DNA of 64,000 nucleotides, taken from the NCBI RefSeq assembly GCF_004664715.2, contig NC_051063.1:67400518-67464517 (forward strand), given 5' to 3'. This document shows positions 35,691 through 46,590 of the stretch, piece by piece (position 1 is the stretch's first letter; each line of letters starts with the position of its first letter). The notes under the pieces are model-generated. The model was not told the origin of the DNA, did not search any database, and worked only from the letters and a program-made list of their open reading frames with translations. The stretch is from Peromyscus leucopus (taxonomy: Eukaryota > Chordata > Mammalia > Rodentia > Cricetidae). A program made the translations under genes and the position numbers.

Positions 35691-36610
35691 TTCCCCAGTC
35701 TTGGGCACAGAGGCCACACCAAGGGACCTGCAAACACAGCTGAATCGCCCCTGGAATAGGTAGGCACTCCTTGAAGAACACGTCTGAGTGGGCTCACACG
35801 CTCTCCCTGCCTTCCTGAGGATACTGCAAGTACAGCCCATCTTCAATCAGCTCTGTGCTCCTTCCTCACAGCAACTGGCTCCAGCGCCTCTTGTGAGGTA
35901 CTCAGAGTCTTTGGTGAACTGTCAATGAAATTAAAACTTCAAGAGAATGAGAGATGAGGGCAAAGAGAAGGAGTGGGTATTGTTAAAGGGAAGATTTGAG
36001 TGATTCTAAGCATTTGGATGCATTCTGTGGCCAGGTTGTGCTCCTGGTGGAGTCTTCATGTTTTCAACTAACTTCATGTATTCTCAGAGGGTCGCCATCA
36101 CTGAACTTAACTTCTAAACTCAGATTGACCGAGCACAGGCTGCAGCATGGCAAGGACATTTCTGATTTGTGATTAAGTGTTACTACCCATCTCTCTGTTT
36201 AGTCTGAGTCACATTCAAGCGACATAAGGGTCGTCTCAGTCCCACCCAGCGTCTAAGAGTCAACAGATATTCATGGACCCAAGACCTGGCTGGATGCGTC
36301 ATAAAGACTTAGTAATATCTCCCCATCCCATGCTATAGGGCCAAATTAATTTAAAATATTGCAAGGTTTCAGATGGCTCTTGGCCTGTCATCTCTCCTCT
36401 CCTGGGCATTGTTTTGTTGGTTTGGCACAGAAATCACCAGAAGGTCAAAGTATCAAGATCATACTTGCCAAGTCCTACTAACTGCCTGGAGTATGACTGT
36501 GAACTGAGCCAAAACTTCCTCAACTCCTCCAACAGACGTGGCCCTCTGCCGACAAGCATGAAGTCTCCAAGAGAGCAGCACAATCAGAGAGAACAGACAA
36601 AAGCTGTCAA
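35691..36610. other. Unassigned noncoding stretch
   Basis: No gene or confident repeat is recognised between the old minisatellite and the next SINE. Confidence 0.35.
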
Positions 36611-36624
36611 CAGGGGTGTGCGTG

Positions 36625-36888
36625 TGTCAACCAAGGGACTTCGGCACAAGGAGAAGGACCCGAGTTTGATCCCAAGCACGCCCGTCAACGCTAGGCACAG
36701 TACTCTGCAACTGTAATCCCAGAACTGGGGAGGCGGAGAAAGGATTCCTGGGCCTTGATGGTGAGTCAGTCTAGGCAAATCAGTATATTCCAGGTTTAGC
36801 GACAGGCCTTGTCTCAAAATAGGTAGAGAGCAACAAAAGTGAAGTCAACCTGTGGTTTCCCCATGCATGCACACACATGTGAATGGAC

Positions 36889-36890
<2 letters not shown>
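36625..36890 (+). mobile_element. B4-type SINE, plus strand
   Basis: A diverged ID-like head (GGACCCGAGTTTGATCCC) is followed by a B1-like body (CTGTAATCCCAGAACTGGGG), 'ggccttgtctcaaaata', and a 3' part ending CATGCATGCACACACATG. A (CA)n tract follows directly, as expected where the tail of the element expanded. Confidence 0.75.

Positions 36891-36892
<2 letters not shown>

Positions 36893-36940
<48 letters not shown>
36893..36940 (+). repeat. (CA)n microsatellite
   Basis: There are about 24 uninterrupted units at the 3' end of a B4 element, probably expanded from its tail. Confidence 0.95.
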
Positions 36941-36945
<5 letters not shown>

Positions 36946-37264
36946 AAGAATAACTCACAGGGTCCCATCCCCCTGGTCTCCAGGCCCCTTTTCCCTACTT
37001 TAAGATTAAGATTGGATGTCTTCTTGCTAATTATGCGTATGACTAAACAAACTTCAACTCTTTTTTTCCAAGAATCAAACCAGAAATGAGGGTGGAGTTG
37101 GATCTGGAGTTTTTGAAAAGGTAGTTGCCCTGCTTGTTATTTTCATTAAATATTTTACTGGGAAAAATGAAATAAAAAACACACACACACAAATTAGAAA
37201 CAAGTGACTTGACCATTCACAAAGGGTCAAAAAGAAATAGTTCTTGGGATGATTAAAGACAAAG
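36941..37264. other. Unassigned stretch
   Basis: AT-moderate sequence with a short (AC)n near 37180. No gene or repeat is assigned. Confidence 0.3.
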
Positions 37265-37625
37265 AGAGCCTGGGTGATAGCTTGCCCCATCGGTGAAGTG
37301 CTTGTAAAGAGTTGTGTTCAATCTCTATTACCCACCGTAGAAAAAAAAAAAAGAAAAAAAGCTTGCATAGTGACCCCATTTGTAATTCCAGTGCTGAGTG
37401 AGTGGAGAGAGGAGGTTCGCTGGGGCTCACTGTCCAGCCAGCCTCGCCTACTTGGTGAACTCCAGGCCAATGAGGGACCCTGTCTTGAAAACCAAGGTGA
37501 CTGTCATCTGAAGAGCAACACTTGAGGTTGCCCTCTGGCCTCCACATGCACCCGGGTGCACGGGTATCTAGACACACATAGGCACCTGCACACAGACACA
37601 CACATGTGCTCACACTCATACATAC
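37265..37625 (+). mobile_element. B4-type SINE, plus strand, A-rich interruption
   Basis: An ID-like head (GTGAAGTGCTTGTAAAG) is interrupted by an A-rich run at 37340-37361. It is followed by a B1-like body (TTCCAGTGCTGAGTG), 'caatgagggaccctgtcttgaaaacc' and a CA-rich tail with 'ctggcctccacatgcac'. It is a long B4/RSINE copy. Confidence 0.75.
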
Positions 37626-37737
37626 GATGAATCAAAACACTCAAGGCCAAGAGGCCTAGCACCAGGGTGGCACTGAGGTGACAGCTCACTTCCTTATCTT
37701 ACTGTAGTGCTGGTGCTGAGGCCAAGGTCAAGGGCCA

Positions 37738-38130
37738 TGGGATGTCTTTCTGTATGCTGTGAATATGTGTTGCCCTGATTGGTTGATAAACAAAGCTGCA
37801 CTGGCCTATGGCAGGGAAGGATATGGTTAGGTGGTACATTCAAACTGAAGAGGAGATGAAGAAGGATGGAGTCGGGGGAGAGGCCAGCTCACCACCCAAA
37901 AAGCAACAAGATGCCAACAGACCAGTAACGCCACGGCTATATGGCAACATATAGATGAATAGAAACGGGTTGAGTTAAGTTGCAAGAGCTAGTTAGCAAG
38001 AAGCCTGACCCATAGGTCATACAGTTTGTAATTAATATAAGCACCTGTGTGTTTACTTGGCACCAAATGGCTGTGGGAGAGATTCGTCCCAGCCTCGGGG
38101 CTGGGCAGGACCGGAGAAACTTCAGACTAA
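37738..38130 (+). mobile_element. LTR-like element, no confirmed duplication
   Basis: Words 'gggatgtctttctgtatgctgtgaatatgtg', CTGATTGGTTGATAAACAAAG, 'gttgcaagagctagttagcaagaagcctg', 'gtttgtaattaatataag' and 'gggctgggcagg' in this order follow an abundant rodent ERV LTR. The start is TGGGATG. The 3' end is around CAGACTA. I could not find a matching flanking duplication, so the right end may be truncated or the duplication mutated. I do not assign a library name. Confidence 0.65.
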
Positions 38131-38330
38131 AGTCAAGAGCTGCATGACATAGTTTCACAGAGTAATCTTCAGCCTTGTCGATACTGGCACATGCTGGCAT
38201 GAACGTGGTGGGTAACTGGCCAGTGCTTACCCAGTCTTTCTTTATTGTGCTCTTCAGACACACTGCTCCTGTCTCCCAAAATATTATTTGTTCATGAGAG
38301 CTCACTGGTAGCAGGCATAGAGAAAATATT

Positions 38331-38457
38331 GGCCTGCCTCCACCTCCTGAGAGCTGGGATTGTTACCATACCCTGTTTATGAGGTACTGGGGATCACACT
38401 CAGGGCTTCACGCATGCTAGGCAAACACTCTGACAATGGAGTGGCATTCCCAGGCTG
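38331..38457 (-). mobile_element. B4-type SINE fragment, minus strand
   Basis: A reversed B1 piece (CCTCCTGAGAGCTGGGATTG, 'ccataccctg') is followed by a reversed ID-like head (GGGGATCACACTCAGGGC, TTCACGCATGCTAGGCAAAC, GGCATTCCCAGGC). Only the 5' half of the element is present. Confidence 0.75.
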
Positions 38458-40035
38458 AAAAAACCTCACCCAACGATGGCATCAAGCTCTCCTTGCTTTC
38501 CATCTTCCCATTGGTCAATCTTGACACTACCCTGGGATCTGAGGTGTAGTTATAAACCCTTGATTTGGCTGACACAATTTGTCAACAAAGGCACAGTCTG
38601 ATCTTTTTTCTTTGCTATTTAAGACTGGCTTCCATTCACAATCCAGACTGTGTCTCTCAGTGTCTGCTTCCACTTCCTCAGATGTTAAGTTGGAAGAGCT
38701 GCCAATTTCCTTACAAGATTTAAATACATTTCTGATGCCAGAGGAGTCATTCTCCTTATAATTGACATTAACATGTAGCATCAAGTAGATGGTGGATGGC
38801 TACTAAGCACATCTGCCACCATGCACTGTCTTATACTTACAAATAATCAAGAGCAAGGAGGAAGTAAGGGTTTATAGGTCAGCCCTCCAAGCTGGGGGTG
38901 GTGGTGGTGAGATATAACTGCATAAATAAGAGCAGAAGTAGAATCATTTCTTATCCAACTGTGTGCAGGCAGGGACAGCCACACACACCAGCAGAGCTGT
39001 GCCTTTAGTGGGATCTTCGTGCTCATTTCAACAGCCAGGCATGGGTTCTTGAGAGGCCACTCATGGCAGGTGTTAAAGTCTTACTGACATGCGTTCTTCA
39101 AAAGAGGTCAAAGCACAGATGGGAATTTGAAAGGTATTATTATAAAAACTCACTTTGTGAAGTCCTGATATGTAGTATTTGGTGGTGGGCACAACCGGTC
39201 AATGGGGAAGCAGGCTGAGCAGAAAGGGTCCTTGGGGAGGAGCCAGCATGTGCCAGAGCCTGTCCCCTCCAGGCACACATGTTGAAGAGGTGGGGGGGTC
39301 CCCCAGGGAAGATAAGTGAAGAGAGATTGAGGGGGACAAGTTACACTTTGGAGGTGTGCCAAGGACTGACTCTCTGCAGAGCTGGGTTGGCCGGGCACAG
39401 GCAGGACTGGGCAGAACCAGTCAGGACGCTCATGCGGAGAGGAGACTCGGCAGATTGTGCAAGCGTTTGTAGCTAATTGTCAAGCCTGAACAGCTTAACT
39501 CAGGTCATCATGGACTCCTGTTAAGGCTAAGACCCCCTCTTAGTCATCATAGTTCAAAATCTAGTATATTCTGAAAGTTAGGAAACTGAACCATTATATA
39601 TTATATATAACTAATATTACTATAGATAACTAATTCCATTCATCAAAGACACTGGCTAGCTCTCACAGAATGTTCTGGAAACCTTCATGTGATGTTAGTT
39701 CTTCTAGACTTATCAGCACAGGTATGCTACAGCTTTTCTCATATATCATTTCACCAACCATTATATCAAGTAATGTAGTTCCCTCATCAAGTGCCTGCAA
39801 TTGGGATTCCAAGATGACTTGTGCTACAAGTTTTACTTTCTACAAATCCAGGCAAACCCAGTACGATCTCTTAGCATCTGCATAGGAGTAAAATTTTAGG
39901 ACTGTCCACCTGGGGCACTGGAGAAGTTCTCTATGGAAAGCTCGATATCAAAGAAATATTTCTAATTCTGGGGCTATTTTGTCCATGGAAACCTCATACA
40001 TGGTTGGTGTCTAGTTTCAATCTCAAAATTCCCTT
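38458..40035. other. Unassigned stretch, possibly old L1 at right
   Basis: No gene is seen. The AT-rich right part (39640-40035) may be a continuation of the reversed L1 that follows, but I could only match the portion after about 40040. Confidence 0.35.
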
Positions 40036-40039
40036 GAGA

Positions 40040-40720
40040 TTTCCCTCCTTCCCTTGCACCTGTCCATCTGGGTCACCTGTTTGGATTCAGACACTCAGAT
40101 GGTTAAGCTGGTTCCATGTCTTGGTGACTGTGAACAATACAGTAAATGTGGTATGCAAGCATCTCTGCAGAGTGCTGACTTAGCGCCCCTCAGGTACATA
40201 TCACGGGGTGGTGGGTCACATGGCAGTTCTATTTGTAACCTTGTGAGCACTGATTTCCAGGGGGACTACAGTAGTTTGCATTCCACTAACAGTGTATCAG
40301 GTTCCCCTTGCTACAGCCTCATCAGCATTCACTGTCATTTCTTTTCTTGATGAGAGACATCCTGACTTTGGTAAAATGGAATCCAAAAGTAGATTTAATC
40401 TGCATTTCCTTGGTGGCTAATGATGTCAAACATTAAAACACTGATGATTTGTATATTTTTTTTTGAGAATTATCTCTTCAATTCATTGGTCCACTTCTCA
40501 CTTGGCAGTTTAGGTTTTTGCAAGTGTGTTTAATTTTCACATCCTTCACATATTCTAGATATTAAGCTCTCGTCAGGAACACATCTTGCAAAGCTTCTGC
40601 CCATTCTCTAGGCTGCCTGTTCACTCTACTGATAGGTTTCCTTTGCTGGGTAGATGCTTCTTAACTTCATATAACCCTACTTGTCAATTTGGGGGGCTAG
40701 TTTCTGAGCTACTGGGGATC
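40040..40720 (-). mobile_element. L1 3' portion, reversed
   Basis: On the plus strand the sequence follows the antisense 3' end of L1: GACTGTGAACAATACAGTAA, 'tcacatggcagttctatttg', 'tgcattccactaacagtgt', 'tacagcctcatcagcattc', 'ttccttggtggctaatgatg', 'tctagatattaagctctcgtc', 'ggctgcctgttcactctactgatag' and TTGTCAATTTGGG. It is strongly diverged and noncoding. Confidence 0.85.
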
Positions 40721-41239
40721 TGATGGGAATGTTCTTGCCTGTACCTACACCAGAAAATGTCATATGAAGGTGGAAGGGGGAGGGGCAGGGAAAGGGCAGA
40801 GAGAAGCGAGAATGGAAAGGAGGATGAACTAAGTAAGTGGGAGCATGCCGTAAGGGAAGCATGTTACTCTGGATGCTAACTACACAATAAGGAATAAAGT
40901 CTGAGCTCTGAAGACAGAACAGACCCTCTTAAGGATGCCCAAACCAGGTGAGCAAAGTTCATCTTTCCCATTCAAGCCTCCCACACACTCCCCCACAGCC
41001 CAAGACCCCCATGTGCTAGGGTGGCCTTGCTTCTTCTCTACTGATCCCAGATGGAAGTGGAGCTGATGGGTATTTCAGAGGACTCATCATTGACTGGCTA
41101 GGATAAATAGAGGCTCCCCAGAACCTTTACTTCCTCGCCAAGCTTGATTTATGCACCAACCCAACAATAAAAATGCGGCAAGGGGTGGAAGCTGTAAGAA
41201 CACTTTTGCTTTCCACACTAGGTGAAGTGGTCTAGATAG
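40721..41239. other. Unassigned stretch
   Basis: A purine-rich GGAGGGGCAGGGAAAGGGC run lies near 40779-40798. No gene or repeat is assigned. Confidence 0.3.
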
Positions 41240-41860
41240 CTGTCACTAACACCAAGGGGTTTATTAATAGGCAAAAATTAATTGTATGTAGGCTGAATTA
41301 ATGAGATGGAAAAACATGCATATTTCAGCTAATACAGAGGGGACCGGCCTCTGCCTAGCACTGGTAATGAAGTGCCTGGGCCACGGGATATGGCACGGAG
41401 CAGCTACCGGCAAGCTGGGGTCCTTTTGTGATCACGGGGGCTGGAGGTACCGTTAAAAAAATACACTGTGAAATGTAAACATCAGGCAACTGTTTTGAGC
41501 ACAAAGTTGACCCCCGACGCATCTTCTGCAGACTGCCATCTACGGATTTATAAATAAATGATTAGATGTAAAACCTCAGGAGGATTTTCCTTTTCCACAG
41601 CAATTACAGGAGCAGGTTATTACCATTCAAGTGGGCTCCAGTGAAAGTTCTTGACTGGCAGGAATCACTCACTGCTGTCCTCCTGCTGTAAGTCACCATG
41701 ACAGGAAATCCAATGCTCACATGTACCGTGAACACTCTAACAAGCCGAGTCAATATGCACCGAATGGACACATCCTTGAGTTAAAATATATTACTGTCAA
41801 TAACCAGCTGAATTAAGAAAGCACAAGTTTCCAATGTGATCACTGTCAGGAGGACTCTTC
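41240..41860. promoter_or_regulatory. Candidate conserved noncoding element
   Basis: This 600-bp repeat-free block contains TTTATTAATAGGC, AAATTAATTGTATG, TGAATTAATGAG and TAAATAAATGATTAG. It also keeps CpGs: CCCCGACGC near 41515, CTACGG near 41541, GCCGAGTC near 41744 and CACCGAATG near 41759. The mixture of homeodomain-type cores and retained CpGs without any transposon is enhancer-like. Together with 14.2-15.6 kb it is among the best conserved-noncoding candidates here, pending alignment. Confidence 0.45.
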
Positions 41861-42247
41861 ATGCTCAGTGTTAAGGGTGGCCCGGCACAGGCAAGTCTGA
41901 CGGTCACTTAGGTGTGTACCTTTCACTGCTCTGAGCCAAATTTTTAAGTCATTTAAGCACGAATTATTTAAGCATATTTAAGTAATGAGACTAATCATAC
42001 AGTAACCAAAGGAACAGTAGCAAGTTCAGAGCATATTTTTCTAGTCTAAGAGTTTATTTTTCTCCTGAACTGCAACAAGAAACCATCCCCTACCTTTGAA
42101 GTTTGTTTTTGTTATAAGAACCGCCCCTGCCTACGGCAACTGTGAGGCTCACACGTGGGGACCTTTCCCAAATGATGCAGCGTAAAGCCCGGACTGCTTC
42201 CCACTCTTCACTATGTCCTTCCAAATTAAAAATAAGATTTACATTAT
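41861..42247. other. Unassigned stretch
   Basis: The stretch is AT-moderate with no gene or repeat recognised. It may hold the edge of the neighbouring conserved-looking block. Confidence 0.3.
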
Positions 42248-42455
42248 TTTATGTACATGATTGTTTTGTCTGCATATTTGTGTGCTCACCACGTGTGTGT
42301 CTGGTGCCCAAGGGAATCAGAAGAGGGCATCAGATCCCCTGGAACTGGAGTTAGGCATGACTGTGAGCTAGCATGTGGGTGCTGGCAACTGATCCTGGAT
42401 CCTCTTCAAGAGCAGCCAAGTGCTTTTAACCACTGAGTCATTTCTCCATCACCCC
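42248..42455 (-). mobile_element. B3-type SINE, minus strand
   Basis: The plus-strand reading is ATGTACATGATTGTTTTGTC, 'cacgtgtgtgtctggtgccc', GGAACTGGAGTTAGGCATG, 'gctagcatgtgggtgctgg', TTTAACCACTGAGTC, ATTTCTCCATCACC. This is a reversed B3/B2-related element. Confidence 0.85.
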
Positions 42456-43190
42456 ACCCCTTCTTTTAAGAAAGAATTGGCATGCAGAAAGGAGAAATTT
42501 TCATAATCATTGTATTCAGAAGTTATTTAAGAGACCTAAGAAAATATGGTAAGAAGAATAAGATCCTCAGTTCTGCCATTCTGTTGCCCTAAAAGGGAAG
42601 TTCTCCCAGCTTCACAGCATGCCGGCAAAACCAGGAAGCTGACATTGGCAAACCACAGATAAATAAATGACATATCGTAGTAAAATTTTTATTTGCTGAA
42701 CAATTTTTCCCCGTTTAAATGAGATTTTATTATACTCCAGATTCATCTAGACATAACCTGAGCGGGATACAGAACTGTTCAATTTAGTAGCTATTTTCTC
42801 TCACTGTTTTCAAGGCTCCTGTGTATCTACCCCAGTCACCGAGAACCACCCGCCTCTTCTCCATCATCACACACCTGCTAGCTTGCATATCTGACAAAAA
42901 GGAAGTCACGACTGCTGGAACTGGTTCCCCTCCCAGGTTAATGCAGGGGCAGGTGGTGGGCATGTGCCGATGGTTCAATGCTTTCTGCTGTGCCCTTAAA
43001 AGTATTATGTTAAAAAAAAATAAAAAAGTATTATGTCTTTGCTTCTAGGCTATAACAAGACCAAAGATGTGGGGTCACATGGAGTCAGGAAAGTTCATAT
43101 CATAAGAAAAGGACCACTTGCTCTCTGAGGTGGCTCTGTAGTGTCACAATGAGGTAATGGTTTGTATGTCCCTATTAACCACCATGTTTA
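42456..43190. other. Unassigned stretch
   Basis: A short duplication of AAAGTATTATGT (43000-43036) flanks an A-rich run. No gene or dispersed repeat is recognised. Confidence 0.3.
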
Positions 43191-43194
43191 ATCC

Positions 43195-43370
43195 TCTTTG
43201 TTGTGGTGGCTGTTCAAATGATTTTGCTTATTTTTTTATTGCAAAGTTTATTTTCTTACTGCTGAGTTCCAAGCATTCATTGGCTTGGAAACAAGTCTTT
43301 AGACTCTCAAGTTTAGATGGACATGGGTTTTTAAGGCATTTCTCCCAGTCTCCGGGGTCTGTATTCACCC
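43195..43370 (-). mobile_element. Diverged L1 fragment, reversed
   Basis: CTGTTCAAATGATTTTGCTT, 'tttattttcttactgctgagttccaagcattc' and 'catttctcccagtct' follow the antisense L1 3' region in order. The match is short and diverged, so it is less secure than 7560-8660 or 40040-40720. Confidence 0.45.
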
Positions 43371-45209
43371 TCGGTGGAGGGTCTACTGCAGGACAGAGTT
43401 TAGGTAGAGAGTTTTTTGGTTTTGGTTTTGTTTTGTTTTAAGTAATGGGGTTTAAAGATTCTTGCAGACTTTCATTGTGGCCATTCATTGAGGATGGCTA
43501 ACATTCCTCAGAGCTGAATGGTCACCTCTGCCATCTGGCAGCAGCCTTGTCTGATAACTTGGGAGTTCTTCAGGATGCTCTGTCTCCATGGGGCCAGGGG
43601 TCTTCCAGTGAAACCAGATTTCAGGAAGCATTCTCTTCTTGTCGTAATGGCATTTAAAAGACCATTCATATTACCAGTTCACAGGAGTATGTACACTATG
43701 GTCTTGTACATCTGTCAAGAAAATGTTACTATGTTGCTGTGGTGCATGAGTGAGTACATGGCACAGCAGGCCCCATACTGATAAACATTTGGTCTTCGTG
43801 ATGATCACCTCCAGTGTGGAGACAGCAGGGAGTGTTCAAGTGAGGCTCTCATAACTGCATGTGGGGACCCTAGACACAAAGCAGGCAAAGCAGAGCCTAG
43901 GGTAGGAGTTCGGTGCCAAGGACCGCCATCAGCATCCCAGTGACCCACACTTCCCTGATAGTCACCTAGCATCGGTGGGGACCCCATAGATCATGGCCAG
44001 TGGAAGTCAACAAAGCCCGGAAGAGCAGTGTGTGTGAGATCCCCATCAGATTGGTTCAGAGAGTTTGAAGGGGAAGAAGACAGGACATCTCAGACTCCAG
44101 GACAGAATGTCTGTAGTTCGAAGGGGGCCAAGTGCAGAGGCACTGGAGGGGAGATGCCTGCTTGGATTGCTGGAGTCCTGTGGCAAAGGCCATAAAACAC
44201 CTTAGGGAGTTGGGGATTCCCTACAAGATGGTGGAGGTTAAAACTAAAAAATGAACAGAGGAAAGCTCAACAGTTAACATAGGAGCAACAACCAGCTCCC
44301 AGGTCAGATAAGAGGTCACACTACCCTCACAGGCAGATGTATTCATTTCTAGCAGTCACCACATCCGTGCACCCAGAAACAACCCCCAGTCTCATCTAGG
44401 GAGAATGCTTGTTGCTACTCCCAAGCTGGAGGGCAGCATTCAGGTGTCTGTTGGGAAAAGCATAGGACAGTGTGAGGCCACCGAGCCACTGTTATAATTG
44501 ACTACTAACCCTGCCTGAAGGGCCCAGAAAGCTGCCTCATTGACATCCTCCCCATGCCTGTCACTGGTGTTGGGGACGAAACCTTTCCATACAGCTGCCC
44601 AAAGCAGCCTCTTTAGCTCTGGCCTGTAGAGGAAACTATGGGAACAAGTCCCTTTTTAGGACTCTGATCTTGCTTCTGCTTGCTGTGACAGGGTGTCTGC
44701 ATGTGCAAAGGACAGGAAATACCGATGCATTGGAGGAGCTGCAATGAGTCCCTCTGCTCATGCTGCAGCCTTGGCTGGGGAAATCTAACACAACTGGCCC
44801 ATTGCTGGTTCCCACATAACACCTGCAAGGTAGCATGATGACCAAGTCTGGCTGCAGTGCAGCAGGATTTAGCTGGTTTGTCTCGGTTCCTCTCAGCTTG
44901 CACACACACACAATCCACCAACCTTCACAGAGCTCTACTGAGCATGTACATGTCACATACTTAAAGATGCTCGTCTGTGTATTGCAGCAGCATGGAACTG
45001 CTGTCACAGATCAATAGGACATAAGAGTAGGTGACAGGGGCTACAGCTCAATGCCATCTTGCTCCCAAGGAACAGAGTAGCCAGCCCAAAGGCCCTGTAT
45101 TCCAGCCTCTTGAATCACACACACAAACTGTGGGGTCAGAATGATATAATGGCCACTGTCATTTTGGGAAAAATAGATTTTTTTTTTGACATTTTTGTTC
45201 CAATGAAGT
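43371..45209. other. Unassigned noncoding stretch
   Basis: There is no gene or confident repeat. A (GTTTT)n-like run lies at 43410-43440 and a short (AC)n near 44902. Frames up to 123 codons overlap in different phases without any domain. Confidence 0.35.
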
Positions 45210-45905
45210 ATGCAGGGGTACACTGTGATGATTGTGCTGCCTGGTACACCTTTAGGAGGTGGGGGCCTTGCTGGAGGAAGTACATCATTAGGGGGTGGGC
45301 TTTGAAGGTCATTAGCCCTCTTCCACTTCCTGCTTCCTATGTGAAGGTAAAAAGGAAATACAAAGGAAAGGATGATGCTCTTAGGTATGATGAAGGAGAA
45401 AGTTTATTATAGGTATGTGGGAGAGCACAGCCAGAGGCAGGGACATCTGGGAGAGTCCAGCGTGGACATGGCCCTGACTGAGCTGAGCCACGTGGGGAGA
45501 GGGAGAGGGGAAGGAAGAGGGGACAAAGGGGGACCAGGTGCAGCAGTCAAGAGGATAGGGGCTAGCGAGTTCAGGGTAGAGGGCAGGGTATGCCAGCCAT
45601 ACCCAGTAACAGGTAGGGACTGAGGGATGCTGGGAGAACCTGGCTGCCAAGTCCAACTTTGATGTTAAATAGGCAGCTCAGCCTTGTCCTGGGTTTGAGA
45701 ATGACCACTACGACGTATGTGTGAAAATGTGATGAGCCTTGCTTCCTCCTCCCACCACTTAAAACCCCTTTCTGCTGCCACGCCAATCTCCACCATCATG
45801 AATTCTATCCTCGAGCCATAAGCCAAAATAAACCTCTTTCTTCCTTCAGTTGCTTTTGGTCACAACATTTTATCACAGCCACAGAGAAGTAGATAAATGC
45901 AGGTT
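45210..45905 (+). repeat. Dispersed rodent repeat interrupted by an LTR
   Basis: The left part (45210-45341) reads 'ggaggtgggggccttgctggaggaagtacatcattagggggtgggctttgaagg' and 'cttcctgcttcc'. The right part (45713-45905) resumes with 'gtgatgagccttgcttcc' and continues CATAAGCCAAAATAAACC, 'gttgcttttggtcac', 'atcacagccacagagaag'. Together they make one member of the dispersed family also seen at 59185-59522 (reverse orientation). A separate element occupies 45342-45707. Confidence 0.65.
45342..45707 (-). mobile_element. Probable LTR nested in older repeat
   Basis: The 366-bp segment begins TGAAGG and ends GACCA on the plus strand, so its ends read TG...CA. It interrupts a dispersed repeat whose two halves join around it. 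Its flanks are CTATG (45337-45341) and CTACG (45708-45712), a 5-bp duplication with one mismatch. AATAAA occurs on the minus strand near the left end (within 45400-45410), so it is oriented minus. No internal genes are present, as for a solo LTR. The exact termini are moderately certain. Confidence 0.55.
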
Positions 45906-46404
45906 TGATTCTTATGCCTAACCATTTCCTGCCAATACTATGAGAGAACGTTACATGGTTGCGCATCCTCAGGGCACCAGTACTGGAAAGGCTAACAAAA
46001 TCTTTCATTCTGGGACGGAAGCAGTGTGGATATATCTGCTGAGTACAATAGCCACCAGCAACAACATGTATCACAGTCCATCCCAACTCTCAACTCCCAG
46101 GACATTCTGTGGCTTCATTCGGATGGACAGTACTTAGAAGGTTATGCCTTAGAAATGTTTTGGTCATCTTTATAATTAGGTCAAGTTCTACCAAAAACAC
46201 CACAGTTCTCAAACTGTACCCATAGGCCTCGAAAGTCACATACGATATCTACCACATTTAGGGTGGAAAAGGGTCTGTTGTCATAGCAGATCTCGAGATG
46301 CCATGATAGACTCTGCCCTCTGACCCACTCCAAGCCCCGAAAGGTCTCCTGGGTAAAGGGTCTGCTCCAGGTTTTGGTTGATGTTGGCTTCTCTTTTTCT
46401 TCTT
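45906..46404. other. Unassigned stretch
   Basis: No gene or repeat is recognised. Confidence 0.3.
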
Positions 46405-46590
46405 TCTTTAATACTGGAGATTAACCCTGGGACTTTGTGCATACAAGAAAATGAGTCTACCATCAAGCTCTGGCTCCAGTCCCCCCCACCCCTCTCTGGT
46501 CTTCCAGGCTGGTCTGGAATTTACAGTCCCCACATCTCACCTTCCTGGGTACCTGGGATTATAGGTTTAAACCAGCAGGCCTGGATCTGT
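46405..46590 (-). mobile_element. B1-ID dimeric SINE, minus strand
   Basis: In plus-strand order there is a reversed ID-like piece (ACTGGAGATTAACCCTGGG, CTACCATCAAGCTCTGGC). A C-rich linker and a reversed B1 piece ('ccaggctggtctggaattta', CTGGGATTATAGG, CAGCAGGCCTGG) follow. The order is opposite to B4, so the sense element is B1 followed by ID, as in ID_B1-type dimers. Confidence 0.7.

Noticed and set aside
34089..35763. Cluster of open frames of up to 137 codons
   Set aside because: They lie in CT-rich sequence, part of which is a degenerate minisatellite, and are open in several phases.
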